Notes under the pieces: model-generated | Seen by the model: only the letters and a program-made list of their open reading frames with translations | What the model was told of the DNA's origin: nothing | Database searches by the model: none | In this document: positions 1 to 10,176 of the stretch, in pieces | Layout: every line of letters begins with the position of its first letter | Position numbering within the stretch: the first letter of the stretch is position 1 | Program-made: the position numbers and the translations under genes | Assembly: GCA_032988165.1 (NCBI GenBank) | Contig: JANTQF010000186.1 | Span: forward strand, 1 to 64,000 | Direction of reading: 5' to 3' | From: Emmonsiellopsis sp. PD_33 | Lineage: Eukaryota; Ascomycota; Eurotiomycetes; Onygenales; Ajellomycetaceae | DNA: 64,000 bases

Positions 1-255
1 TCGGAGCGGTCATAGTGGTCGGAGCGGTCATGGTGGTCGGAGCGGTCATGGTGGTCGGAGCGGTCATGGTGGTCGGAGCGGTCATGGTGGTTGGAGCGGT
101 CATGGTGGTCGGAGCGGTCATGGTGGTTGGAGCGGTCATAGTGGTCGGAGCTGTAGTTGTTGGAGCCGTCATAGTGGTTGGAGCTGTCGTGGTTGGAGCT
201 GTCGTGGTTGGAGCTGTCGTGGTTGGAGCTGTAGTGGTTGGCACGGTCATGGTGG
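1..255. repeat. 18-bp / 15-bp coding minisatellite
   Basis: Tandem units of the 18-mer GGTCGGAGCGGTCATGGT (plus strand) run from the left edge, then shorten to 15-mers of the GGTTGGAGCTGTCGT type at about 180-240. On the minus strand these encode 6-residue TMTAPT and 5-residue TTAPT units of the secreted protein. Both unit lengths are multiples of three, so copy-number change keeps the frame. Confidence 0.9.
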
Positions 256-793
256 TCGGCACTGTAGTTGGCGTAACGGTGGTAATTGTGGCCGTGGTGG
301 GTGTAGGTGTGGGTATCATCGTCCTGGTCTTCGTGCTAAACGTCGATCGGGGAGGGAGGCAAGTCGTTGTGTGGGTGGTTTCGGTCGTGGTGACCGTTGT
401 CTTGGAGGGATGTCCATGGTAATCGGTTTGGGTTTCCGTAGCTGTGGTTGTGAAGGTTGTCGTTATATTGAAACAGGTCGATGGTGTGATTGTGGTGGTA
501 GTGGTTGGCTTGGGAGAAGGGGGGGGCTTGGGCTTAGGGTATTCCGGCTTAGGATATCCTGGCTTAGGGTATCCCGGCTTGGGATATTTCGGCGGATGTT
601 TCGGTTTTCCCCATCCTCCGCCTTCCCCGCCTTCCCCTCCGCCCCAACGCTTAAATAAACCATTTCGATTGAAAAATTCAGGAAACGAAAGAGAAAAGCG
701 TGGCCGCTCTGCTACCACGCCAGAAATGACTGCAAGTAGCAACAGAAGAAGAAATGTATGCAATGTCACTGACTTTGCTCCAGTCAGCTTCAT
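1..793 (-). CDS. Secreted Thr/Pro/Lys-rich repeat protein, 3' end missing (runs off left edge)
   Basis: Reading the minus strand from the ATG at 793-791, the frame is open to the window edge (264 codons), so the C-terminus is not seen. Residues 1-28 form a classic signal peptide (run of six Leu at 15-20, small residues VVA before the likely cut). A Lys-Arg pair at 48-49 could be a Kex2-type site. Residues about 64-96 are a Lys/Pro/Tyr repeat (YPKPG units). From about 97 on it is Thr-rich, with two Cys (106, 144) and an N-glycosylation sequon N-I-T at 108. From about 165 to the edge it is built of TMTAPT and TTAPT units. This composition is typical of O-glycosylated fungal cell-wall or adhesin-like proteins. 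A GPI signal cannot be checked because the end is absent. No specific family recognised. Confidence 0.72.
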   Translation of the reverse strand, partial: MKLTGAKSVTLHTFLLLLLLAVISGVVAERPRFSLSFPEFFNRNGLFKRWGGGEGGEGGGWGKPKHPPKYPKPGYPKPGYPKPEYPKPKPPPSPKPTTTTTITPSTCFNITTTFTTTATETQTDYHGHPSKTTVTTTETTHTTTCLPPRSTFSTKTRTMIPTPTPTTATITTVTPTTVPTTMTVPTTTAPTTTAPTTTAPTTTAPTTMTAPTTTAPTTMTAPTTMTAPTTMTAPTTMTAPTTMTAPTTMTAPTTMTAPTTMTAP

Positions 794-2006
794 TTTTGCT
801 GATTTCCACTTTTTCCAATGCCAAACAGAACAATTGACTCGAGGAGAAACACTAATAGTCACTAAATTGATTTATTTGCAATGGAATGGGGTTTGTGGGA
901 GAAAAATAAATAAAAAATCTTCACGAGCGGGCTCCAGGCTGAGAGACGTATAATGAATTGAGTTTGATTAGTTGAATCATCGTACTCTCCCGGAGCCAAA
1001 ATATGGACATTCATGGCCGCCCAAGTGAAGCCGTAGCAGCATCTTGGGGGAATTGGGTAACTCATAGTGGTCAAAGAATTGAATCAATGAAATCATAATT
1101 AGGTTCTTCAGGTGGCAAATATGTTGATGTCTGATGAAAAGTAGAGGATTCCCATTCGAAGCAGCGGAATAATAAAGGAGCGGAAGTATTGCCCAGCGGA
1201 AGACCACTAGAATTGATTTTTGCACACGATGATGACGCAGGGTGTATGCCGAAGTCAAAATGTCGGTCATGAACTCAATTGAGGCATCAAGTTCGGTTCC
1301 GGGGCATGTATATAGAGCAGGAGATGGCATGAGCGGGCCCGGCCAATTCATAGTCGAGGCATTTACCCCAGATGGTAATGGAATCTAGCCATCAGCAGGG
1401 CGTACACAGCCGAGTTACCTTCTGCAGACTTTGATTAGCACAGGCATACTTCATACAAGCGGGGAATAACACCGAGTTACTGGGAATTCAGTAAGTTGGT
1501 AACTTCCCCCCCCCCCCTATCCAGCGGGTATTCACGGCCCATAATACAAATACTGCGTAGTAAACAGCATCGGAGACGAGAGTCCCAGAGGAGCCTTGTT
1601 CTAGAGCTTGCGATTGGAATCTTATTCGCAGCCTATGACGGAGCATTGGGAGACACAGAGAGCCATTGGTCAGCATGGATGATATCAGAAGAACCAGTCG
1701 CAGAGCAGGGAATAAGGTTAGTGTATCTCAACAGTTCAGAGCAGCAGAGAGGACTCATGGATGGCGGAGGGATTGACGTTGACGAGAGAAGGAGAGGTTG
1801 AAGTTAGGTTGGCGTGCCAAGAAACATACACGCCAAGACGCGCTATCCGAAACAGGAATTCGTGCAAACAGCGCAAACAGCCTCGCGAAAAACTTCCTGC
1901 TCGACGCAACCCAAAATAATTTTTCTGGAGCTGTGGGATCAACGCCAGGAACAGCACCACACTCGCTTTTCTTGCTCGTCCACAGCACCCAATTGCAACA
2001 TATATC
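794..2006. other. Intergenic, divergent promoter region of the secreted protein gene and PUF6
   Basis: No gene is supported here. The longest open frame (minus, 1351-977, 124 codons) has no recognisable motif or family and no splice context, so it is not called. A C-homopolymer of about 11 bases lies at 1507-1517. Promoters of both flanking genes should lie within this 1.2 kb. Confidence 0.6.
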
Positions 2007-4079
2007 ATGGCTGGGATCAAAAGACGTGTCGATACGGCGGATGATCGCGGCGGGAAGAGAACAAAAGTAAAGGATGGGGCCGTGAAAAAGAGCAAGGGGG
2101 TTGAAGCAAAGCCGAAGAAGCACAAGAAGGTTGAGAGCAGCGATGAGGAGGACGGGGGCGCCGATTTGATTGAGTCTTCGACTGGTGAGGATGTTGATAT
2201 GTCGGGCGTTTCTGAGAACGAGGAGGAGGACAGTGCACAGGATACCAAATCGTCCGGCCAGAAGAAAGAGTCGACACAGGCAAATTCCACTGACCCCTCA
2301 AAAAGTATGTATGCCTCTTCTTTTCGCTTTTATCATTTACTTACCTAGTCGGTGTTTGCTCTAGGCACATCCAAGGAATCACACGCGAAGCAAAAAGCAC
2401 TCGCTCAGGAACGAAAAGCCGCAAAACCGAATGCCGATGTCATCGCCCGCTCTAAGAAGCTGTGGGAGCGCCTGCGCCGGAAATCGCATGTGCCCCGTAA
2501 AGAACGCAAAGAACTGGTCGCGGAACTGTATACAATCATTACAGGTCGGGTGAAGGAGTTTGTCTTCAAGCACGACTCCGTTCGGGTCATCCAGACCGCG
2601 CTCAAATACGCTACCCCCGCACAGCGCTTAGCCATCGCGACGGAATTGAAGGGTGACTATCGAAGCCTGGCGGAGAGCAAGTATGCGAAATTCTTGATTG
2701 GAAAGTTACTTGTTCATGGGGCCTCCGATGGCATTAGAGATATGATTGTTCCTGAATTCTACGGCCATGTTAAGCGGCTCATGCGCCACCCTGAGGCGTC
2801 GTGGATTGTGGACGATATCTACAGGACTGTTGCATCCGCTGCACAGAAGGCTATGCTACTTCGCGAATGGTATGGGTCCGAGTTTGCCGTATTTAGGGAT
2901 GCGGAGGCTACTGCGGATGGTGCAGATTTGGCCAAGATTCTCGAAAAGAACCCAGAAAAGCGAGGACCTATTATGAAGTACCTCCAGGAATTCATCAATC
3001 ACCTCGTCCAGAAGAAATCTACTGGCTTCACAATGCTCCACGACGCCATGCTCCAGTATTTTATCAACACCAAGCCCGGCAGCGAGGAGGCGAGTGAGCT
3101 CATCGAGCTCATCAAGGGCGACGAAGAGGGCGATCTCGCCAAGAACCTGGCATTTACCAAATCCGGCTCCCGCCTCATGTCGCTGTGCTTTGCCTACTCC
3201 AGCGCAAAAGACAGAAAACTCCTTTTAAGAATGTATAGAGATACCATGAAAATGCTCGCGGGCGACGTGAACGGGCAAATCGTCCTCCTGACCGCATACG
3301 AAGTTATCGACGACACAAAACTCTCCCAAAAATCCATCTTCCCCGAGCTCCTCAACCAGGGATCCACAGAAGAATCCCGCCACGAAGAACTCCTTCACCA
3401 GGTCATCGACCTCACCGCGCGCATTCCCATCCTTTACCTGTTTGGCGAGGACGTAACGAGATGGCTAGTCACGGATGTACATCACAAGAAGATCCTCGAA
3501 GAAGTCTTCGCGATCCGAGCTGAGACGTCGAAAAAGGACCCTAATGTCCGCCGACAGGAGCTCGTCAAGGCCGCCTCCCCCACGCTGCTTGAGTTCATCA
3601 CCGCAAGCGCTGAGCTACTCGTCGAATCCAGCTTCGGCTGCCAATTCATCACCGAAGTCCTCTTCAGCGCCGACGGGGACAAATCCGCTGCGCTAGCCGC
3701 CGTCGCGTCCATCGCAGAGTCGAAACCCGAGACCCTGGAGATCCCCGCCGCGGGCCGAATGCTTAAATCTCTCGTCCAAGGGGGCAGATTTAACAGCAAG
3801 ACCAAGTCCGTGGTGAAGGTGGAGCCACCATTAAACCTCCCCGGGCTCCTATATGAGCATATTTCCGGCAACGTGATGGAGTGGGCTACCAAGATCCATC
3901 CGTTTGTGGTCGTGGCGCTGGCTGAGGCGGAGGATTTCGAGAAGAGGGATGAGCTGATAAAGACACTGAGGAAGAACAAGAAGGTGTTGGCAGAGTTGGC
4001 GAATAAGGAGGTGGAGAAGGGAGAGACGCCTGGGCCGGCGAAGAGTGCGGCGAAGTTGTTGTTGGAGAAAATTGGATAG
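2007..4079 (+). CDS. PUF6: Pumilio-repeat ribosome biogenesis protein Puf6 (PUM3 family)
   Basis: Two exons, 2007-2304 and 2365-4079, with a 60-bp intron (GTATGT..CTAG). The phase-1 join is needed to keep the frame. The product is 670 aa, close to the 656 aa of yeast Puf6. The N-terminus is Lys-rich then strongly acidic (residues about 25-95), as in nucleolar proteins. The family hallmark follows the join: a conserved start (KESHAKQKALAQERK), a basic region, then atypical Pumilio repeats such as residues around IITGRVKEFVFKHDSVRVIQ and YAKFLIGKLLVHG. A CPL-type C-terminal region (FITASAELLVESSFGCQF onward) ends in a Lys-rich tail. Known role of the family: nucleolar RNA-binding factor in 60S maturation, and in yeast ASH1 mRNA repression. 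The start is chosen as the first ATG of the conserved basic N-terminus. Confidence 0.93.
2305..2364 (+). other. PUF6: PUF6 intron
   Basis: GTATGT donor at 2305 and AG acceptor at 2363-2364. An alternative AG at 2347-2348 would shift the frame, so the distal acceptor is preferred. Confidence 0.85.
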
Positions 4080-5211
4080 GGCGCGTTGGATTTTTGTTTT
4101 TGTACTTGTTTTTCTTCTCTATATACCAGGCAATAGATCTATGCGCAGATGAGGGTAATCTATTTATTGCGCAGAATAATTGTTTCCCTATCTTTAATGG
4201 ACGAATGGCATGACACCATACAGAAATCTACGACAAGTTGCACACGGATTGCCAACCAGACGAGGGGCGAGTTTGATCTACAGTCTGACATGAAGTAGTG
4301 GGAGTTTCGTATTCTCTCCGGTTCGGGAGGTTCTTTGTTTTCTGTGTTCCGTGTCACGTAGTTGGGTGTTTATTTTGATTGTTGCCGTCATCGTAGAATA
4401 ACTATATATTCCGCTATATCTATCCATAGATATGCTCCAAGGACCCAATATTCCAAGCTTGGACGATGGAATCTAGTTTGCTATTCATATCGAGACGGAG
4501 GAGAATGTAGGGAGGTAGTTCGAATATATATAGAATGTGCCGGTCAGGGGTAAATATATAACAAGCCAACAAACATTGTTATTTATGTCAAAGAACCGGG
4601 TAGAGATGACTGGGAGCCAGCTACATTCAATGAATCCGACTCTTCTTTCTCTTCAAAACAGAACATGTCTCTGAACTGGCTGTTCATTGTGTCTGGTGTC
4701 GGGCTCAACAATAAATAAATAGTAATTAATTAATTGGCTGCTGCTGATCGTCTCCGAGGCTCATCTTAGCCCCAAGCCCTTTTTTCCTTTTTCGGCCACC
4801 ACCACCGCCTCATCCTCCAGCGATTTCGCCGGCCTGCGCTCCTCTGCCTCAATTGCACCGGCAGTCTCCCTAAGTGCCATGCTGCTCTCGAGCGATTGAT
4901 CCGTATCCTCCTCTCTGGCCCCTAGCTGCTGCTACACCGTCCATCCGCCGCATCGCTGGCACTGCACCCGGACCCGCCCCTACTACCGCAGATGAATTCC
5001 CAGACCAGCCAGCGTTGCGAGATCTCCCCATCCTGACCAACAGCAAGTTTGGCCTGCAGGGCCAATTTATCTACAGAATCCGGAGATTGTATCTGCACGC
5101 TAGAACAAAGGAACCCTCCCCCAAATCTACCGGGTTTGGCTGCAGGTCCCCGTCGCGCAACCCGTGTATCCCGTCCCTTCGTACCCCCTTGCAAAAAATA
5201 CCGAATGAACC
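4080..5211. other. Intergenic: PUF6 3' region and pyrimidine-rich leader of the next gene
   Basis: AT-rich terminator-like sequence follows PUF6 (4,080-4,750). From about 4,750 the plus strand becomes C/T-rich, typical of a filamentous-fungal promoter and 5' leader. Short open frames at 4874-5389 have no family resemblance and overlap the following gene in another frame. Confidence 0.55.
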
Positions 5212-8172
5212 ATGTCTCGCCCGGGCCTGGCGACATTTACTTCCTTCGAGAGCCAACGGAGCCCACCCACGCCCACCCTTATCAAACACAATCCCCTCTA
5301 CGACCCTAACAATAACAGCATCAACAACAGTACAAATAGCACACATACAACCCAACCGAATAATGCCTCCTTCCCCTCTCCCACCCTGACAAACCCGGAC
5401 ATGATCCTCCCCTACGAAAGCGAGCGCGAGTGCTCCACCCCGTCACCCCCCTTCCACCCCCTCCAGCTCCCCTCGCCAGACCACCCGTCCTACCGCCGCA
5501 GCTCCGTCCAGGCACAGAATGGCATGCACGTCTCTTCGGCAGGAATTGGCGTCGCCGTCTCGCTGCCGCCCACGTTGGCAACCGCGTCCGGCCCCACGGC
5601 GCATCATCAGCCGGTGAAAAACCCGCCCCCGCCGCGCAACAATTGGGTGTTTGAGGGGCATGAGATTCGGCCGCCGTTGTCGGATATTGGCGAGGAAGAG
5701 TCGCCGCCTAGGGCTAGGTGGAGTGGTAGCGAAGGTGGGAATGTGCGCGATGGTGGGATCGAGAGGATGGTGTTGGATAGTTCGCCTGTTTTGAAACCGC
5801 AGCAATGGCGTGATCATAGGGATTTGGGGTATGAGGGGGATGGGGATCGTGGGTATGCGGATGAAGACTGTGATGATGATGCGGCGAGTTGCAGCGCATC
5901 TAGTTCGACGATTAGTGCGCCTACTGAGATCTTGGAGAGATGGGAAGAGTTTGCGGCTGATCGTGGGGAGCATGCTAAAGAGGGCGGATCGGAGGATATG
6001 GCAGAGCGTGAGGGCGGCCACCGTGAAATCGAGCATGGAATGCAGGAGCAGACTACTATGGACGCTGAGATGGAGAGGAATAATATGGCTGCTATCAAAG
6101 AGGAAGATGGCGAGACGGACGATGAGATCCCCTCTGCCATGCTGAGCAAGGAGGCGGAGCGGATTCTGGAGAATGCGAAGAAGAGACTGACGGTTTGTTT
6201 CCCCGGCCTCTCTAATCCAATCTCAGGTTATTAACAGTGTCATTTTTAGCATATGGAAGGGAACCTCAACCGGGCGCGGACTTCATTCCGCATGACGCCC
6301 TCGCCTTCTCTTTTGTTGTCAGGCACAATCGCTCTGAACGCTCGCCAATCCGCTGGCATTACGGGTAGATCGTATTCTATGATAGGTGAGAGGCGTGCAC
6401 AAACCAGCCTTGCTGGAGCTCTAATGCGCCAGAGAGTTTCCCAGGACTTGAGCGCAAATGGTACACACTCCAGGGGCTTCAGTGATGTTTCAATCCAGAA
6501 CAACATGGGCAATATCAGGGACGGGAAGCCCCAGTTTCGGTCATTCAGCGCATTGGGCTCAACTAATGCTTCCGGTTATGGAGCAAACGACGGATCTCCT
6601 AAGCATGACCGTTTCGAATCCAGAGCTGCTTACCAACCGTCCGTGTCGACATTTAACTACATTCCTGAAGATCGGGCCGAGCCCGTTATTAGCAGCCACA
6701 ACAGCGTTTCACAACCGGCTTCCCCGTCGTCAAAAACCAATTCACCACGACAAAACGCTTACGAACAGCTTTCAGGCTCTTCTGGCCATGCCCGTGCGAA
6801 CCATATTCCAAAAATTTCGTCGGTAGAGGAATTTAATGCCGCATACCCAGCCAGTGCTCCCTCCCGTTCTCAATCGCAGCTCCACGTACGGGGACTTCAG
6901 GATCAGATGCAGGATCTCAGAAGCAAAATTTCAACACTCAAAGTCCAGGCCCAGGAAGATAATCTGCGCAGACGGAGTTTACAGAGTCTACGCACACCGA
7001 GCCCGTTCACGGCGGCGGAGCAGTGGTATACAAGCGCTCATGACCACCATGATACAAATGGCAAAGTTGCCGATGACCATTGGGCTAGCCAACCTGACGA
7101 TGGAAATAATGACGAAGACGAGGAACACCACGAGAGTCAGAGGGAGCAGTCGCCAGAAAGCGTTTTAGGCAATGTCCTCGCAGAAGACCAGCAATCAATA
7201 GCTGACAGCCACTACGAAGACGCCGACGAAGAATTCGACTACGATGACATCGACCGCGTTGCCCTTGCCGAAATCCTAAACGAACCGCTCGACAGCCCCA
7301 TCTCCGGCGACGAGGACGAACTCTTCCAAGACTTCCCTCCCATGCCCCCCGTACCCGAAGGCACACGGCATGAGGACCGCGAGGACGCGTTTGACTACGA
7401 GCATTTCTTCCTCCACAGTGCGCTAGGCAATTACTCACGATCCAAGGCCCGCCAGCGGCGGCAGAGCTATGACTCGACTGGCTCTGTCGAGACCACACGG
7501 CCAGCTAGTCAGGGGAGCGTCTACACCTCGCCCCGGGGCAGGGCGCATGTTCGGAATAATAGTGCTGACTCGATATCTACGGCCGCGACGTTTGCGACGG
7601 CGACGGAGGGGATGGAAGATGATGAGTATAGCGGGGACGAGATTGATAATGCGTTGTATTGGAATGGAAATGGGAGTGGTGGAATCTACCAATATCAAAA
7701 CAATAACAGCCGTCATTCCCACGGCCACTCCCGCCAAACCACCGTCCTCGCATCCCCCGCCTCCCCAACACTAGCAACCTCCCCGCAATCTGCCGCCTCC
7801 ACACCGCGCGCGAAACACTCCCGCCACAGCCGCCATGCCTCCTCCTCCTCCTCCGCCACCCGCACCCAATCTCCACCCCCGCTCCCCGCCCCAACCACCA
7901 TAATCTCCTCCTTAATCGCCTCGGCCGCTAGCCAGTTTACACCACCATCGGCCGCCCCAGCGCCCGCCGAGCAGGATTCAAGCTTGCTTGGCGCGGACGA
8001 TATGAGGCTAATGGAGGGGCTGTTGCAGAGTCTAGGCACGGTGGCGTTGCAGTTGCAGCTTTCGACGGCTAGAGGGGATAAGAGGGCGAGTGCAGATGAG
8101 AGGAGCAGTCTGTTGTTTCGGCGGAGGCTGGATGCAGCAAGGAGGGTGTTGGAAGGTGAATTGGATGCTTGA
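5212..8172 (+). CDS. Conserved low-complexity fungal protein with a coiled coil, function unknown
   Basis: Two exons, 5212-6192 and 6250-8172, with a 57-bp phase-0 intron (GTTTGT..TTTTTAG, ATTAAC branch). The product is 967 aa. The N-terminal 200 residues are Ser/Pro/Asn-rich. An acidic stretch ends in a conserved-looking helical element that crosses the intron (LSKEAERILENAKKRLT, then HMEGNLNRARTSFRM). A short coiled coil lies in the middle (VRGLQDQMQDLRSKIST). An acidic segment with DREDAFDYEHFFLHSAL follows, then Ser/Thr/His-rich repeats and a C-terminal helix (LMEGLLQSLGTVALQLQL). The helical islands in disordered sequence resemble an uncharacterised protein of filamentous ascomycetes. 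I cannot name it and assign no function. Start: first ATG of the open frame, with A at -3. Confidence 0.75.
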
Positions 8173-9102
8173 TGTTTAATGTAGGTTGGGCTGGATTGGA
8201 TTGGCTGGGGGTGATGAGTTGTTGGTGTTATTTATCAGGGGGGAGAATATTCTTTGATTTTGCAAACCTGAAGTTTATTTTTTATTTTTATTTCCCTGTC
8301 CTTGTTTATTTATTTATTGTAATGTGTATTTTTAATTTCCTTGTTTCTTTTTGGTTGCTTTGCTCTGACGTTCCTGAGATATCCTTGCAGTAACTGCTAT
8401 TCTATCATCTAGTTAGTATTTACTCCCCTTGCTTTTTGTTCATCCTTGGATTTCTCTACCTTTAACTCCATCCCTTCATTTCCTTTTTATTTCCTTGCCC
8501 ACTTTCTTTTCCTTTCTCTCTTTTCTTTTCTTGACCCTTTCCATTTTTTTCTCGGATATCATGGCCTTCATGAATCCTACGAGTTTAAACGCCATACTGC
8601 CAGCCAACGGCGTTTTGCATAGAGCAAAATATCTAGCTAAACCGCTTTCCTCTTCCTCCTGGCATGCTCCTATCCATACATATTCATATCCCTTATCCCC
8701 TCGCTTTTCGCTCGGTTCCAATCTGCGTTCCACAATACAATAATACCCCGATCTACCATAGTCTGTTCAATCTGATTTTATTGAGGTGGCAATTTCATCC
8801 ACCTCCGCACCCTGCGGGCGATATTTTCTAATTGAATAGATAGAATTCTCTGAACAAATAGATAGCTAGATTATAATAGAAAGAACAGTTTACCCGCCCA
8901 AAAAAGAAACGACGGCACAGAATCCCCCCGTTCTCCCACCTCAAAATGCAGTACCAAGGGAAACCAAGGACACACACGAAAAGAAAAAGAAAAAGTATGG
9001 GAAGATGATAAGAATAAAACGCAACCACCTAACCCCTCTAGACAGACAGAGAGACAGACAGACAGATAGATGGAAAAAAAAGAATAAAAAAAAATAAACA
9101 AA
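8173..9102. other. Intergenic, T-rich then A-rich low complexity
   Basis: 3' region of the preceding gene with long T/C-rich tracts (8,240-8,560). A 104-codon plus frame at 8429-8743 is mostly Phe/Leu/Ser from pyrimidine-rich DNA and is not called. A (GACA)n microsatellite lies at about 9,040-9,067, followed by an A-rich tract just 3' of the tRNA. Confidence 0.5.
9040..9071. repeat. (GACA)n microsatellite
   Basis: Imperfect GACA/GAGA repeats, directly readable: AGACAGACAGAGAGACAGAC followed by AGACAGATAGA. Confidence 0.85.
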
Positions 9103-9195
9103 TGACCAGGCCGCGATTCGAACGCGGGAATCTCTCGAAATCAGGGAATTTAAGCGGACCTAAACCTGACGCCATAACCACTCGGCCACCTGGCC
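9103..9195 (-). tRNA. tRNA-Leu(UAG) with a 12-nt intron
   Basis: On the minus strand the 93-nt segment folds as a class II tRNA. The acceptor stem is GGCCAGG/CCTGGTC (one G-U pair) with discriminator A. The D-arm begins GCCGAGTGGTT. Anticodon stem TCAGG pairs with CCTGA, T-stem CCGCG with CGCGG, and the loop TTCGAAT is standard. Between the anticodon stem halves are 19 nt, 7 loop plus 12 intron, placing the intron one base 3' of the anticodon as is canonical. The loop reads T-T-TAG-G, so the anticodon is UAG. A long variable arm (about 13 nt) and A73 agree with leucine identity. The intron-free length is 81 nt. CCA is not encoded, as expected in a eukaryote. Confidence 0.92.
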
Positions 9196-10176
9196 GATTG
9201 TTGAAGAATTGATTCCTCCTCTTCCCTTTTGTTGCTTTGGAGGTTTGTAAGGGATAGGTAACCCTGTGGTAGCAAAGGGGATCCAGCCAAGTTCTTCGGG
9301 ACGGTTACACTGGTTTGTTATAGGAGGAGGTTATGGAAGGTATAGCATGACTATGGTAACTACTTAGTTGAAGAGATTAAAAAAAAAAAAAAAAAAATCT
9401 ACAAAACAAGCCCACCTCAGTTAGCTAAATCAATAGGGAAATAAAAGTTATAGATAGAGAGTTAAGTATCAAGGTGAATCAAACAGGAAATATAGAAAAA
9501 CGGATTACTCACTCCTACACATAGGACGCCAAAAAGAAGCTCCACTAAACAGCAGGAAAAGAAAAAAAGCCCTCTATCCTATAAGCAAAAAAGAAAAAAG
9601 GAAGAAAAAAAATCACTCGCCGCCGCCCACCACTTAACCTTTGTTTGTTATATATCCTGGCTCATTTGCGCTGTCGATAGGGAGGCATTTTTTTTGCTAG
9701 GTACATATGCGACATGACGTTCTTATAAGGTGGTAGATGGAGGAGAGGAGAGAGGAGTGGGAAGAGATGAAAACGGTTATCAGCGAAATCCAATCCACAG
9801 CCTCGGAAAAGAAGTTTGGTTATTTACCAAAAACCAAGGACGCCGTGGAATACGCAAATTGTCCCACCACCGTCTCTTGCTTAAATTGCTTATTGGTCTG
9901 CTTTTGCAGGAAAATAATAAAAGGAGATTTAAAAGAGAGAGAGAGAGACCACCCATCGCCGCATAGCAAGATATGTCTAAACAAACAAAAAAAAAAAAAA
10001 CAGAGAGAGAGAGAGAGAGTAAAAAAGTAGAAGAGAACAAACAGTGTAGTCCCACCATATATTCATAACCCCATAACAAACATAGACATGTAACATGATA
10101 AAGCTTCACAGTTCACAACTATAGGAAAGGAAGCCTAGAAAAGAAAAAAAAAGCACAGAGCGGAAAATATGGTATA
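9196..10176. other. Intergenic with homopolymer and (GA)n tracts
   Basis: Contains an A-run of about 19 at 9379-9397, (GA)n at about 9938-9950 and again at about 10,001-10,019 after an A-run. The frames open here (for example minus 10109-9780) are simple-sequence translations. The left end (9196-9250) is the 5' flank of the tRNA; the right end is the 3' region of the zinc-finger gene. Confidence 0.55.

Noticed and set aside
15..953. Long plus-strand frames full of VVGAVM or GLGYP repeats (15-422, 371-658, 444-953)
   Set aside because: They are the reverse side of the Thr/Pro repeat gene. Only the minus frame gives a signal peptide, paired Cys and sensible composition across the whole stretch.
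977..1351. 124-codon minus frame as a gene
   Set aside because: No motif, no signal, no splice context, and it lies where promoters of two divergent genes must be.
8429..8743. 104-codon plus frame
   Set aside because: Composition follows from a pyrimidine-rich tract, with no family resemblance.
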